The notes under the pieces are model-generated. The model was given only the letters and a program-made list of their open reading frames with translations. It was not told the origin of the DNA and made no database searches. The translations under genes were made by a program, and so were the position numbers. From Cumulibacter soli (lineage in GTDB: Bacteria; Actinomycetota; Actinomycetes; Mycobacteriales; Antricoccaceae), in NCBI RefSeq assembly GCF_004382795.1, contig NZ_SMSG01000003.1, forward strand, positions 372,001 to 436,000: a stretch of DNA of 64,000 bases, read 5' to 3'. How positions within the stretch are numbered: position 1 is the first letter of the stretch; every line of letters begins with the position of its first letter. Shown here one piece after another: positions 1 through 9,091 of this stretch.

Positions 1-616
1 CCATGCCCGTGCGGTGTAACTGCTGCAGTACGGTCTCGAAGAAGGACGGCGGCACGGATAGGTAGAACGCGGCGTTTCCCTTGATGCCGTGCGTCGAACT
101 CAACGCGTCGAGGGTGGCGCTGAGTAGGTCGAAGGCCCGGTCGTCGTCGAACTCGCCCGGCACGAACTTGATGTTGTCGGCCAACCGCTCCCAGACGCTT
201 TCATCCCACGGCGTGCGGGCGTGCTGCTGGGCAGCCTCGCGAGCGAGTTGCGCGAAATCGCCGTCCGCCCAATCGCGTCGTGCGAATCCCAGCAGCACGA
301 AGTTGGCCGGCAGGAGGCCGCGGTGCGCAATGTCGTAGATTGCCGGCAGTAGTTTCTTACGGGCGAGGTCGCCGGTGATGCCGAATACGACGAGAGCACA
401 AGGCTCCGGGACGCGGGGGAGACGTCGGTCGCGCGGGTCGCGCAGCGGATTGAGGGTGGTGGCGACCGGAGTGGCGGCGATGTACTCCGGCTCCGGTTCA
501 GCCGGGGGGACAACGAGGTTCACCGGCGCCGACTTCGCGCGGGACGCTTTGCGCTTCGGATCCTTCTTGGCAGATTTGCCCGCTGTTTTCTTCCCGGATG
601 CGGCAGGTGGCGTCAT
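1..616 (-). CDS. zwf: Glucose-6-phosphate dehydrogenase, 3' part outside window
   Basis: Oxidises glucose 6-phosphate to 6-phosphogluconolactone with NADP+, the first step of the oxidative pentose phosphate pathway. The reading frame opens at the ATG complementary to 614-616, behind a GAGGAGGGAG ribosome site, and runs off the left edge. The Rossmann motif FGITGDLARKKLLPA and the later segment AAFYLSVPPSFF are diagnostic. The family normally begins shortly before the FGxTGDLA motif. Here about 75 residues precede it: a Lys/Ala/Ser-rich head, then a Pro-rich stretch. The gene lies 32 bases downstream of pgi in the tkt-tal-pgi-zwf operon. The C-terminal catalytic half is not in the window. Confidence 0.93.
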   Translation of the reverse strand, partial: MTPPAASGKKTAGKSAKKDPKRKASRAKSAPVNLVVPPAEPEPEYIAATPVATTLNPLRDPRDRRLPRVPEPCALVVFGITGDLARKKLLPAIYDIAHRGLLPANFVLLGFARRDWADGDFAQLAREAAQQHARTPWDESVWERLADNIKFVPGEFDDDRAFDLLSATLDALSSTHGIKGNAAFYLSVPPSFFETVLQQLHRTGM

Positions 617-648
617 GCGCGGCTCCCTCCTCGAGTGCGGCTGTGGAG

Positions 649-2256
649 TTAGGCGACTTCGGCGTTCAGGGCGGCGAGCAGCGCGGTGATCCCCGCTGCC
701 CGATCGCTCAGGTGCACGTGCAATACCGGCCGGCCTTGGTCGGCGAGCACCTGCGCATCTCCGGCGGCTTGCGCGCGCTGAAGCGATCCGAAGGTGTACG
801 GCCGGTCGGGGACCGCGGCATCTTCGGAGCTGTCAGCGGTGATCTGCAGGAACACGCCGTTGGGGTGTCCACCCTTGTGGTACTGACCGGTGGAGTGCAG
901 GAAGCGTGGGCCCCACCCGAACGTCGTCTGCCGGCCGCTACGTTGCGCGATCAGTGGACGCGATGCGCGCAGCGCGACGTCAGCGTGCCGATCGAGGTAC
1001 GCCATCACAGCGACGTACCCGTCATCCGCGGCGGCACTGAACAGTGCTGATAGTGCGCTCGTCAGCGTGGTCGGGGTGCCTAGGGCACCGCCCAGCACCG
1101 TCACCGACAGGCAATCTTGCTCCAGCGCGGGAGAAACCTGCTCTGCCGCCGGCTCGTCCAGCAGCGCGCGGGCCATTCGTTTGGCCTCCTCGACGTTGGG
1201 CTGGTCGAACGGATTTACCCCGATGACGCGACTGGCGATCGCGATAGCCATCTCCCACAACAGGAACTGCGCGCCGAGCGGGCCGTCCGTGGCCAGGGCG
1301 TATCCACTGGCAGCGACCGGCGCCTCACCGGGTCCAAGGAGGCCGAGTACGGCGTCCGATCCCGCGCGCGCGAAGCCGGGCGCAGCAGCGTCCTCGACGA
1401 CGACAGGCAGGATTCCGCGTCCGTCTTTTCCAGTGGATTCGGCGATCAACTGTTCGGCCCACGCCCCGAAATCGACGTTCGCCGACCCGCGGGAGGCGAG
1501 CACCAATTTCTCGGACCCGGAACGCTCGGCTGCGCCCAGCAGCGCACCCAGCTGTACGGCCGGGTTCTCGGCGTTATCGGAGCCAAGTAGCTCGGTCACC
1601 TCGGCCGCGTCGTCCAGCAAGCTGGAGATATCGGCCCCGGCGAGGCCGGCGGGGACGAGCCCGAACGCGGTCAGCGCACTGTAGCGGCCGCCCACGTGCG
1701 GGTTGGCTTCGAACACGCGCCGATAGCCGGACTCTACGGCCTGCGTTTGCAGCGGCGATCCCGGATCCGTCACGATCACGATCCGCGATGCGGGGTCGAT
1801 CCCGGCCTCGTTGAAGCGTTCGATGGCGTACCGGCGATGCGAATCGGTTTCGACCGTCGTGCCTGACTTCGATGAGACGACCAGCACGGTGCGTTCGAGA
1901 TCGGCCTCGAACGCCGCGGCGACCTGGTGCGGATCGGTCGAATCGAGGGTTATCAGCGGTACCCCGTCGGTTGCGCAGATCACCTCGGGCGCTAGCGAAC
2001 TACCACCCATGCCGGAAAGCACGATTCGGTCCAGGCCCTCCTCGCGCAACTCGGCTGCCAGGGCCTCGATCGCAGCGAGGAGTGGACGTGAGGTCTCCGC
2101 CAGGTCCACCCAGCCCAGGCGCTGAGCGGCCTCGCTCTCGGCGGCCGCACCCCACAGCGTGGGATCCTGCGCCATGACTGCCGAGGCAATCTTGTCCCGA
2201 ACGAGGTCGGCGATGGTCGTCGATAGATCGGATGGCGCTCGGCAGTCGAGGTGCAT
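649..2256 (-). CDS. pgi: Glucose-6-phosphate isomerase
   Basis: Interconverts glucose 6-phosphate and fructose 6-phosphate. The protein is 535 residues, of the actinobacterial form found in tkt-tal-pgi-zwf operons. SIS-fold sugar-phosphate motifs are visible: GMGGSSLAPEV near residue 80 and VVSSKSGTTVET near residue 125. VIGVNPFDQPNVEEAK in the middle and GWGPRFLHSTGQYHKGG near the C-terminus are typical of this group. The ATG at 2256 has AAGGAAC upstream, and tal ends 13 bases before it. It links glycolysis with the pentose phosphate genes of the same operon. Confidence 0.93.
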   Translation of the reverse strand: MHLDCRAPSDLSTTIADLVRDKIASAVMAQDPTLWGAAAESEAAQRLGWVDLAETSRPLLAAIEALAAELREEGLDRIVLSGMGGSSLAPEVICATDGVPLITLDSTDPHQVAAAFEADLERTVLVVSSKSGTTVETDSHRRYAIERFNEAGIDPASRIVIVTDPGSPLQTQAVESGYRRVFEANPHVGGRYSALTAFGLVPAGLAGADISSLLDDAAEVTELLGSDNAENPAVQLGALLGAAERSGSEKLVLASRGSANVDFGAWAEQLIAESTGKDGRGILPVVVEDAAAPGFARAGSDAVLGLLGPGEAPVAASGYALATDGPLGAQFLLWEMAIAIASRVIGVNPFDQPNVEEAKRMARALLDEPAAEQVSPALEQDCLSVTVLGGALGTPTTLTSALSALFSAAADDGYVAVMAYLDRHADVALRASRPLIAQRSGRQTTFGWGPRFLHSTGQYHKGGHPNGVFLQITADSSEDAAVPDRPYTFGSLQRAQAAGDAQVLADQGRPVLHVHLSDRAAGITALLAALNAEVA

Positions 2257-2269
2257 GCGGGTTCGTTCC

Positions 2270-3364
2270 TTACTTCTTCTCCAACGCGGCGGTCACGGTC
2301 TGGTACAGCTCGGCCCACGCGGTCTCGAACTTCTCGACACCCTCACGCTCGAGGACGGCGAACACGTCGTTGAGGTCGACGCCCGAGGCAACGACGTCGG
2401 CGAGGACCTGACGGGCAGATTCGTAGGATTCGGTCACTGCCGTCCCGGGGGCACCGTGGTCGGCGTACGCCTCCATGGTCTTCTCGGGCATCGTGTTGAC
2501 GGTGTCCGCAGCGATGAGCTCGGCGATGTAGAGCGTGTCGGGGTAGTCGGGGTTCTTCACCCCGGTAGATGCCCATAGCGGGCGCTGCTTGCGTGCGCCC
2601 TTGGCCTCCAGCGCGGCCCAACGCTCTGAGGTGAACACCTTCTCGAACTCCTCATAGGCAAGCTGGGCGTTCGCGACACCGGCCTTGCCCCGCAGCGCCG
2701 CAGCCGAGTCACCGAGCCGCGCGTCGATCTCGGTATCGACCCGGCTGACGAAGAACGACGCGACCGACTCCAGGCCATCGAGTGAGCCGCCGGCGGCAAT
2801 CCTCTGCTCCAGGCCGGCGAGGTAGGCCTCGATCACCTGCCGGTAACGCTCGATCGAGAAGATCAGCGTGACGTTGACGCTGATACCCGCTGCGATCGTC
2901 GCCGTGATCGCGGGGATTCCTTCATCCGTGGCCGGGATCTTGATGAACAGGTTCGGCCGGTCCACCATCCACCACAGCAACTTCGCCTCTGCGACAGTTT
3001 TCGCTTCGTCATGTGCGGAGCGAGGATCGACCTCGATCGAAACGCGGCCGTCTGTCCCACCCGTCGCGTCGGCGATCGGCCGGAGCACATCGCACGCCGC
3101 CCGCACATCTCGCGTGGTGATGGAGCGGACGGTCTCGTCGACGGTGAGCCCTAACGTGGCGCTGTCGGAGAGCTGTTCGTCGTACTGGTCAGATCCGCTG
3201 ATCGCAGCCTGGAAGATCGACGGGTTCGTGGTCACGCCGACGACTGACCGTTCCTCGGCCAGCGCCTTCAGACCGCCTCCGGTGATTCGCTCTCGCGACA
3301 GGTCGTCGAACCATACGGCGACCCCACGTTCGGACAGGTCTTTCAGGTTCGCGTTCGTGCTCAT
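2270..3364 (-). CDS. tal: Transaldolase
   Basis: Transfers a three-carbon dihydroxyacetone unit between sugar phosphates in the non-oxidative pentose phosphate pathway. The product has 364 residues, the usual actinobacterial length. The Schiff-base lysine is K142 in [11 protein letters not shown], the signature GVTTNPSIF lies near residue 43, and [11 protein letters not shown] follows. The start ATG at 3364 lies 24 bases after the tkt stop, so tkt, tal, pgi and zwf read as one transcription unit. Confidence 0.96.
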   Translation of the reverse strand: MSTNANLKDLSERGVAVWFDDLSRERITGGGLKALAEERSVVGVTTNPSIFQAAISGSDQYDEQLSDSATLGLTVDETVRSITTRDVRAACDVLRPIADATGGTDGRVSIEVDPRSAHDEAKTVAEAKLLWWMVDRPNLFIKIPATDEGIPAITATIAAGISVNVTLIFSIERYRQVIEAYLAGLEQRIAAGGSLDGLESVASFFVSRVDTEIDARLGDSAAALRGKAGVANAQLAYEEFEKVFTSERWAALEAKGARKQRPLWASTGVKNPDYPDTLYIAELIAADTVNTMPEKTMEAYADHGAPGTAVTESYESARQVLADVVASGVDLNDVFAVLEREGVEKFETAWAELYQTVTAALEKK

Positions 3365-3388
3365 CGGCCTCGCTTCTCCAAACTCTGT

Positions 3389-5503
3389 CTAGGATGCGTC
3401 CGCGCCGGCGGCGCGAATGCTGTCGCGCGCCGCGCTGACGACGGCTTCGGTGGTGAATCCGAACTTCTCGAACAGCACGCCCGCGGCGGCCGACGCACCA
3501 AAGTGCTCGATCGCGACGGCACGGCCGGCCTCGCCGAGCAGGCGGTACCAGGGCATCGCCGTGCCGGCCTCAACGCTGACGCGAGCCCGGATGGCCGGTG
3601 GCAATACGGCATCGCGGTACTCGACATCCTGCGCATCAAACCACTCCAGGCAGGGCATCGAGACCACGCGAGCGGCTACACCCTCGGCGGCGAGTGCCTC
3701 AGCCGCCTGGACAGCCAGGTGTAACTCTGAGCCAGTCCCGATCAGGATGACATCGGGGGTGCCCTCGGTGTCCTTCAGGACGTAGCCGCCCCGCGAGACG
3801 AGGTCTGCCGAGGCGAGGACCGAGCGGTCGAGGGTTGGCACGGCCTGGCGTGATAGGGCCAGACCCGCGGGGCGGTCGGTGTGCTCGAGCACTGCGCGCC
3901 ATGCGGCCGCGGTCTCGTTAGCGTCACCGGGGCGTACGACGTCCAGCCCGGGGATCGCGCGTAGCGCAGCGAGGTGCTCGATCGGCTGGTGGGTCGGACC
4001 GTCCTCGCCGAGTCCGACCGAGTCATGCGTCCACACGTAGGTCACCGGCAGTTGCATCAGGGCCGCGAGGCGGACCGCGGGTCGCATGTAGTCGGAGAAC
4101 ACCAGGAAGGTGCCGCCATACGGACGGGTGCCGCCGTGTAGCGCGATGCCGTTGAGGATGTTGCCCATCGCGTGCTCGCGGACGCCGAAGTGCAGCGTAC
4201 GGCCGAACGGATTCCCCGGGAACGCGGTGGACTGCCGATCCTCTGGCAGGAACGACGGTTCGCCGTCCATCGTGGTGTTGTTCGAACCCGCGAGGTCGGC
4301 CGAACCGCCCCACAGTTCGGGCAGTACGGGAGCCAGCGCGCCCAGCACCTTGCCGGATGCGGCACGGGTGGCCAAGCCCTTGGGATCCGCATCGAACGTC
4401 GGGAGCGCATCGCTCCAGCCCGCCGGTAGGGAGCGGGTGCGCAGGCGCTGCAACAGTTCAGCGCGTTCCGGGTTCGCGGTGCGCCATGCGTCGAATTCGC
4501 GCTCCCACGCCTCGTGTGCGGCACGACCGCGATCAACGGCGCCACGGGCGTGCGCCAGCACGTCCTCCGGTACATCGAACGACTTTTGCGGATCCAGACC
4601 CAGCACGGTTTTCGTCGCGGCGACCTCTTCAGCGCCCAGCGCGGCGCCGTGCGAGGCGCCGGTGTTCTGCATCGTCGGTGCCGGCCACGCGATGATCGTG
4701 CGTAACTTGATGAACGAAGGGCGATCGGTGACCCGCTTGGCCTCGTTGATCGCGTCCTCGAGCGATTGCAGATTTTCCTGGTACCCGTCTGCGGTCGTCC
4801 AGTCCACGTTCAGCACGTGCCACCCCAGCGCCTCGTACCGGGCGGAGACGTCTTCGGTGAACGCGATCGACGTGTCGTCCTCGATCGAGATGTGGTTGTC
4901 GTCGTAGAGCACGACGAGGTTGCCCAACCGCTGCGTTCCGGCGATCGAGCACGCCTCGTTGGTCACGCCCTCCTGGACGTCGCCGTCGGAGGCAATCACG
5001 AAAATGTGGTGATCGAACGGGCTTTGCCCGGGCGCGGTATCGGGGTCGAGCAGACCGCGCTCGCGACGCGCCGCCATCGCCATTCCCACCGATGCGGCGA
5101 GCCCGGATCCGAGCGGCCCGGTGGTGATCTCCACACCGCTGGTGTGCCCATGTTCGGGGTGGCCAGGCGTGAGTGAACCCCAGGTGCGCAGAGCCTCAAG
5201 GTCGGCCAGTTCAAGGCCGAATCCCGCGAGGTAGAGCTGCACGTAGAGCGTGAGGCTGGAGTGACCGGCCGAGAGCACGAACCTGTCACGCCCCATCCAG
5301 TCGGGATCGCTGGGGTCGTGTCGCATCGCGCGCTGGAACAGGTAGTAAGCGGCGGGCGCGAGGCTCATCGCGGTGCCAGGGTGCCCGTTGCCGACCTTCT
5401 GGACCGCGTCCATCGCGAGGGCACGGGCGGTATCAATGGCCCGCCGGTCGAGGTCGGACCAGCCCTCCGGCAAGACCATGGGCGGGACGCTGCGGTCGGT
5501 CAC
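3389..5503 (-). CDS. tkt: Transketolase
   Basis: Thiamine-diphosphate enzyme that moves two-carbon ketol units between sugar phosphates. The 704-residue protein has the ThDP/Mg motif SDGDVQEGVTNEACS, the N-terminal GHPGTAMSLAP segment and the C-terminal WTHDSVGLGEDGPTHQP block. The start is a GTG complementary to 5501-5503 with AAGGAG about eight bases upstream. It is the first gene of the minus-strand operon tkt-tal-pgi-zwf, and its promoter must lie in the 330-base gap shared with ctaB. Confidence 0.97.
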   Translation of the reverse strand: MTDRSVPPMVLPEGWSDLDRRAIDTARALAMDAVQKVGNGHPGTAMSLAPAAYYLFQRAMRHDPSDPDWMGRDRFVLSAGHSSLTLYVQLYLAGFGLELADLEALRTWGSLTPGHPEHGHTSGVEITTGPLGSGLAASVGMAMAARRERGLLDPDTAPGQSPFDHHIFVIASDGDVQEGVTNEACSIAGTQRLGNLVVLYDDNHISIEDDTSIAFTEDVSARYEALGWHVLNVDWTTADGYQENLQSLEDAINEAKRVTDRPSFIKLRTIIAWPAPTMQNTGASHGAALGAEEVAATKTVLGLDPQKSFDVPEDVLAHARGAVDRGRAAHEAWEREFDAWRTANPERAELLQRLRTRSLPAGWSDALPTFDADPKGLATRAASGKVLGALAPVLPELWGGSADLAGSNNTTMDGEPSFLPEDRQSTAFPGNPFGRTLHFGVREHAMGNILNGIALHGGTRPYGGTFLVFSDYMRPAVRLAALMQLPVTYVWTHDSVGLGEDGPTHQPIEHLAALRAIPGLDVVRPGDANETAAAWRAVLEHTDRPAGLALSRQAVPTLDRSVLASADLVSRGGYVLKDTEGTPDVILIGTGSELHLAVQAAEALAAEGVAARVVSMPCLEWFDAQDVEYRDAVLPPAIRARVSVEAGTAMPWYRLLGEAGRAVAIEHFGASAAAGVLFEKFGFTTEAVVSAARDSIRAAGADAS

Positions 5504-5833
5504 AGCTGGGCTCCTTTGTTCATCTCTGGTCAGCGGGCGCAGATTTCCGCGGCGCCGCTCCCAGCCTAGTCCGGCGACGTGGGCGTTCCCGAACCGATCG
5601 GCTTCGGTTCGGTGAATCGAACGCGATTCGCCTCACAGGAATGTGCTCCGCGTGAGGGGTCACACTGTGCCGGTCGGTGCTGTTGGCGAGTGGTACGGGC
5701 TAGACTTGCACGCTGGCGCGCTATTTTTCTTGTTGCGCGCGATCTACGAACCTCTAGTAGAAGAGCGAACCCCCGTGCAACTCATCGTCTCGGCCAGGCA
5801 GCGCCCTTGTGCGCTCGCATGCGAGGCGACCGC
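5504..5833. other. Divergent tkt/ctaB intergenic region with two inverted repeats
   Basis: A 330-base non-coding gap that must carry the promoters of the tkt operon (minus) and ctaB (plus). Two perfect inverted repeats lie close together: GAACCG-N8-CGGTTC at 5591-5610 and GAATCG-N4-CGATTC at 5614-5629. No convincing -35/-10 pair could be assigned. The frame upstream of ctaB stays open to about 5579, but the encoded Arg/Cys-rich peptide does not look like protein. The repeats may be operators; this is inference. Confidence 0.4.
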
Positions 5834-6751
5834 ATGAGCACGAAGACGATCGGTGCAGCGCCCCAATCCGAACCGCGTGGGAGCGCTCTGGATGTAGTGC
5901 GGGCATACGTTGCGCTGACGAAACCACGCATCATCGAGCAGCTGTTGATTACGACGGTGCCCGCGATGATGTTGGCCGCCGGGGGAGTGGGCAGTGTCTG
6001 GCTGATCGTGCAAACGTTGGTCGGCGGCATGTTGTCGGCCGGTTCGGCCAACTCGTTGAACTGTTACGTCGATCGCGATATCGATTCGGTGATGCACCGA
6101 ACTCGCCGCCGACCGCTGGTGCGGCACGTGGTGGCGCCACGCAATGCGTTGGTGTTCGGTGTCGTGCTGGGTGTGCTCTCAACGGCAGTCTTCTGGTACT
6201 ACACGACGCCGATGGCCACCGTGCTCAACGTGGTGGCGATCCTGCTGTACGTGGTCCTGTACACCATGATTCTCAAGCGGCGTACGTCGCAGAACATCGT
6301 GTGGGGCGGTGCGGCGGGCTGTATGCCGGTGTTGATCGGCTGGGCCGCGGTGACTGGAGATATCGCGTTAGCTCCGGTCATGATGTTCTTGGTGATCTTC
6401 TTCTGGACGCCGCCACACTTCTGGGCGTTGGCGATCAAGTACAAGGACGATTACGCGGCCGCGGGTGTACCGATGCTCCCGGTTGTTGCGAAGCCCCAGA
6501 CCGTTACGGCGCAGATGCTGGGGCACGCGATCGCGATGGTGGCGTGTTCGGTGCTGCTGTGGCCGATCGCTACCGGGCCGGTGTACGGCGTGACAGTCAC
6601 TGTGCTGGGCGCGTGGTTCTTGCTGGAAACCATCAAACTGCACGTGCAGACTGTCCGCGGTGCGCAGATCCGTCCTATGCGGGTGTTCCACATGTCGAAC
6701 ACCTACCTGACCTTGGTCTTCGTGCTGATCGCCGTCGACGCCGTTCTATAG
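5834..6751 (+). CDS. ctaB: Protoheme IX farnesyltransferase (heme O synthase)
   Basis: Attaches a farnesyl group to heme B to give heme O, the precursor of heme A for cytochrome aa3 oxidase. It is a polytopic membrane enzyme of the UbiA prenyltransferase superfamily. The 305-residue product has the Asp-rich prenyl-diphosphate motif in CYVDRDIDSVMHRTRRRPL, a second loop KYKDDYAAAGVPMLPVV, and about nine hydrophobic segments. The ATG at 5834 was chosen because ALTKPRIIEQLL follows at the normal distance. ctaA, the next enzyme of the pathway, lies about 1.3 kb away on the other strand. Confidence 0.95.
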   Translation: MSTKTIGAAPQSEPRGSALDVVRAYVALTKPRIIEQLLITTVPAMMLAAGGVGSVWLIVQTLVGGMLSAGSANSLNCYVDRDIDSVMHRTRRRPLVRHVVAPRNALVFGVVLGVLSTAVFWYYTTPMATVLNVVAILLYVVLYTMILKRRTSQNIVWGGAAGCMPVLIGWAAVTGDIALAPVMMFLVIFFWTPPHFWALAIKYKDDYAAAGVPMLPVVAKPQTVTAQMLGHAIAMVACSVLLWPIATGPVYGVTVTVLGAWFLLETIKLHVQTVRGAQIRPMRVFHMSNTYLTLVFVLIAVDAVL

Positions 6752-6869
6752 ACGGATCTGCACCTTTCACTCGTGGCGCATCCGTCACGTGTCGGCCACG
6801 TGCCATTCACCGTGTGCATAGCGTAAAGGAGCATCATCGTCGCCACGGCAATTGACGTGAGGGGGCAGT

Positions 6870-7085
6870 GTGGTGCGCGGCGAGGCGACGTCCCAACACA
6901 TTTCGGCGATCCGCGATGCCCTCGCAGCGTTGTCGGCAGCGCCGATGCGGTTACCGAGCGTGCCATCCGCGCCATCGTTGGTCAGTAGACACGAGGAGGC
7001 CGTCCTCGCGGCCCGCCGACGGGTGGAGCTACTGCTGGAGCGGCTCGCGGCGATCGAGTCTCGCACCGGCGTACGTCGCCGCTAG
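6870..7085 (+). CDS. Possible 71-residue helical protein
   Basis: A small frame starting at GTG 6870, with GAGGGGG five bases upstream. The predicted product is Ala/Arg-rich and largely helical (EEAVLAARRRVELLLERLAAIESR), which could form a short coiled coil. No family is recognised. The good ribosome site and the otherwise 386-base gap after ctaB favour a real gene, but it is short enough to be chance. Confidence 0.35.
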   Translation: MVRGEATSQHISAIRDALAALSAAPMRLPSVPSAPSLVSRHEEAVLAARRRVELLLERLAAIESRTGVRRR

Positions 7086-7137
7086 CGGGTCTCGACACGG
7101 CGTGCCCGTCGTGCAGGCCGAACGCTATTCTGGTGCT

Positions 7138-7485
7138 ATGACCGACGCAACCGCCGCCGACGAATCGGCCATCGTCCCCGCTCACGAGTCCGAGGAAGCT
7201 TCGACGGCCGCAAAGCGGCTCGGTCGGTTTGCATCGGCGCACGGCGGTGCGAAGTTCGTCTACGTCGAGCACATTTCGGCCTTCCGCAGTCGCATCGTCG
7301 TCGTTGCCGAGGACGGGCGCTATGGCGATCAGGTCGTTGGTTCGCACGAGACTGCGATGACGGCATGTGCGAGCGCGGGTTTTGACGTTCTCGAGGGCGA
7401 ATGGGATCGCGACGCCGTGGGTGCGGTGCGCACCACCGGTTACGAGTGGGGCTTGATGGGCCGCGGGCGCACCGCCGGCAAGTAA
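7138..7485 (+). CDS. Hypothetical protein, 115 residues
   Basis: Soluble protein of unknown function starting at ATG 7138. The N-terminal 35 residues are acidic and low in complexity. A compact domain follows (AKFVYVEHISAFRSRIVVVAEDGRYGDQVVGSHETAMTAC is one continuous stretch at roughly residues 40-80), ending in YEWGLMGRGRTAGK. No catalytic motif is recognised. The frame used here has better protein character than its overlapping alternatives. Confidence 0.6.
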   Translation: MTDATAADESAIVPAHESEEASTAAKRLGRFASAHGGAKFVYVEHISAFRSRIVVVAEDGRYGDQVVGSHETAMTACASAGFDVLEGEWDRDAVGAVRTTGYEWGLMGRGRTAGK

Positions 7486-7620
7486 GGCGCTGCAGTCGGC
7501 GAGCAAACAGATCGCGGATTCCACGTGAACTCCTGGCCGAACCGTCTCTGAGTGGCAGGTCAGCGCCTAGCCTGTTCAGTACAGCCCCTGTCACGGGGTT
7601 CGGGACGCTAGGAGAGCGAC

Positions 7621-8058
7621 GTGAGCGCGTACACCCGGGTCCGACCGACGGCGAGCCGCAGTTCGTGGTGCGACGCTTCGGATGCTGTAGGCGATACCGA
7701 GGCTGCCGCGCACGGTTGGGAGCGGTTGGCCGATCTGCTCGACGTGCTGGTCGATGAGTACGAGCACCACCTCGGTACGGACGCCGACGCGATCGCCGCG
7801 CAGGCGGCATTAACCGACGTGCTGGACGGCTTCGATGTCGTCTCGGCGTCCGCCAGGCGCAACGCAGAGGTGCTCGATGATCTCGCGGTCGATCTGACCC
7901 TCGCGCACGCGCGGATGGCCGCTATCGGGCGCGAATCAGAAAACCTGAACGAACCGACTGCGTCGCGGCACTCGATGGCGCGGGCGGATCGTGAAGTGCA
8001 GCATCCGCTCGACGGCAGTATCGGTGAAGCGCGCGACCGTCTGAGGATCGCCGGCTAG
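7621..8058 (+). CDS. Hypothetical protein, 145 residues
   Basis: Starts at GTG 7621 directly after an AGGAGAG ribosome site. The product is acidic in the middle and strongly helical: WERLADLLDVLVDEYEHHL, followed by a DVLDGFDVVSASARRNAEVL-like stretch. No signal peptide, membrane span or enzyme motif is seen. Its stop overlaps the stop region of convergent ctaA by a few bases (8055-8058). Function unknown. Confidence 0.55.
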   Translation: MSAYTRVRPTASRSSWCDASDAVGDTEAAAHGWERLADLLDVLVDEYEHHLGTDADAIAAQAALTDVLDGFDVVSASARRNAEVLDDLAVDLTLAHARMAAIGRESENLNEPTASRHSMARADREVQHPLDGSIGEARDRLRIAG

Positions 8059-8996
8059 AGCGACTCCGCCGGCTGCGCCATCTCGGAGCGCTCGGCCTGT
8101 CGAGCGCCGCCGAGGCGGACGTACCGAATTTCTTCGGCGACATAGGTAACGCAGGCCATCAGCACTGCCGCGAGCAAAAGATGTATGGCTACAAGTGCTT
8201 CAGGCAGGTTCGTGAAGTACTGGACATAGCCCACGACACCTTGAGCTAGTTCGACACCCACCATTGCCCAGGCGGCGCGTCGCAGCCTGTCGGCTCGCAC
8301 GATGTAGCTGATGACCAGCACCGTGATGCTGATGCCGATCAGCAGGAAGACGGCGTCGGCGTGCAACTGAGATACGAATGCCGGGTCGAATCCGGTACGG
8401 CCGGCTTCGGGATCACCGGAATGCGGACCGGAGCCAGTGACGACGGTGCCGGCGGCGAGCGTGAGGTACGTGCTACCCAGCAGGATTCGGGCCAGCCAAT
8501 GCATCGGTTTACTGGCGTACTCCGGCACCACTCGGTCGAGATTGCGGGCGCGGTTGTACAGCACGCCGCACCAGTAGATGATCACCATCGTCGCCATCAA
8601 GTGCGCCATCACCGTGTACGGGTTGAGGCCGGTGAGCACGGTGATTCCGCCGATCACGGCTTGCGCCGGAATGCCGAGCCCGATCAGGAATGCCAGGCGA
8701 GACATGTCCTTGCGGCGGGGCTCCAGGCGACGGATCACCAGCCATGCTGTGAGCGCAATCAGTGCCAGGACGAAGAAGAGAGTGCGATTGAGGAATTCGA
8801 TGTAGGTATGTACCGGTGCTGCGGCGTGCGGCACGATGTTGCCGTCGTTGCAGGTTGGCCACTGTGCGCACCCGAGTCCGCTGCCGGTCAGTCGTACGAC
8901 GCCGCCGGTGATGACGAGGACGATGTTTGCGGTCAGGTTGGCCAGAGCCAGCCGACGCACATTGGTCGCGGAGGCAGCGGGAAGAGGAATGCGCAC
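8055..8996 (-). CDS. ctaA: Heme A synthase, COX15/CtaA family
   Basis: Oxidises heme O to heme A in the membrane for cytochrome aa3 oxidase. The GTG complementary to 8994-8996 gives 313 residues. About eight membrane segments are visible. The family motif GGVVRLTGSGLGCAQWPTC lies near residue 35 and contains the extracellular Cys residues. Conserved heme-ligand histidines are found in HTYIEFLNR, MAHLMATM, QLHADAVF and AIHLLLAA. An in-frame upstream extension to 9068 was rejected as poor protein. It works with ctaB; the oxidase subunits are not in the window. Confidence 0.92.
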   Translation of the reverse strand: MRIPLPAASATNVRRLALANLTANIVLVITGGVVRLTGSGLGCAQWPTCNDGNIVPHAAAPVHTYIEFLNRTLFFVLALIALTAWLVIRRLEPRRKDMSRLAFLIGLGIPAQAVIGGITVLTGLNPYTVMAHLMATMVIIYWCGVLYNRARNLDRVVPEYASKPMHWLARILLGSTYLTLAAGTVVTGSGPHSGDPEAGRTGFDPAFVSQLHADAVFLLIGISITVLVISYIVRADRLRRAAWAMVGVELAQGVVGYVQYFTNLPEALVAIHLLLAAVLMACVTYVAEEIRYVRLGGARQAERSEMAQPAESL

Positions 8997-9091
8997 GCCC
9001 CTAGAGTATGCGGCCTGTGAAGTGGAATCTTGTGTCGCGCGCCACGCCAGGCCTACCATTACCTCCACCGTCCCCGACCTGGGAGCGCACC

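Noticed and set aside
100-513. A 137-codon minus-strand frame at the left edge
   Set aside because: It overlaps the real zwf frame, which has the G6PD motifs and runs from 616 off the edge.
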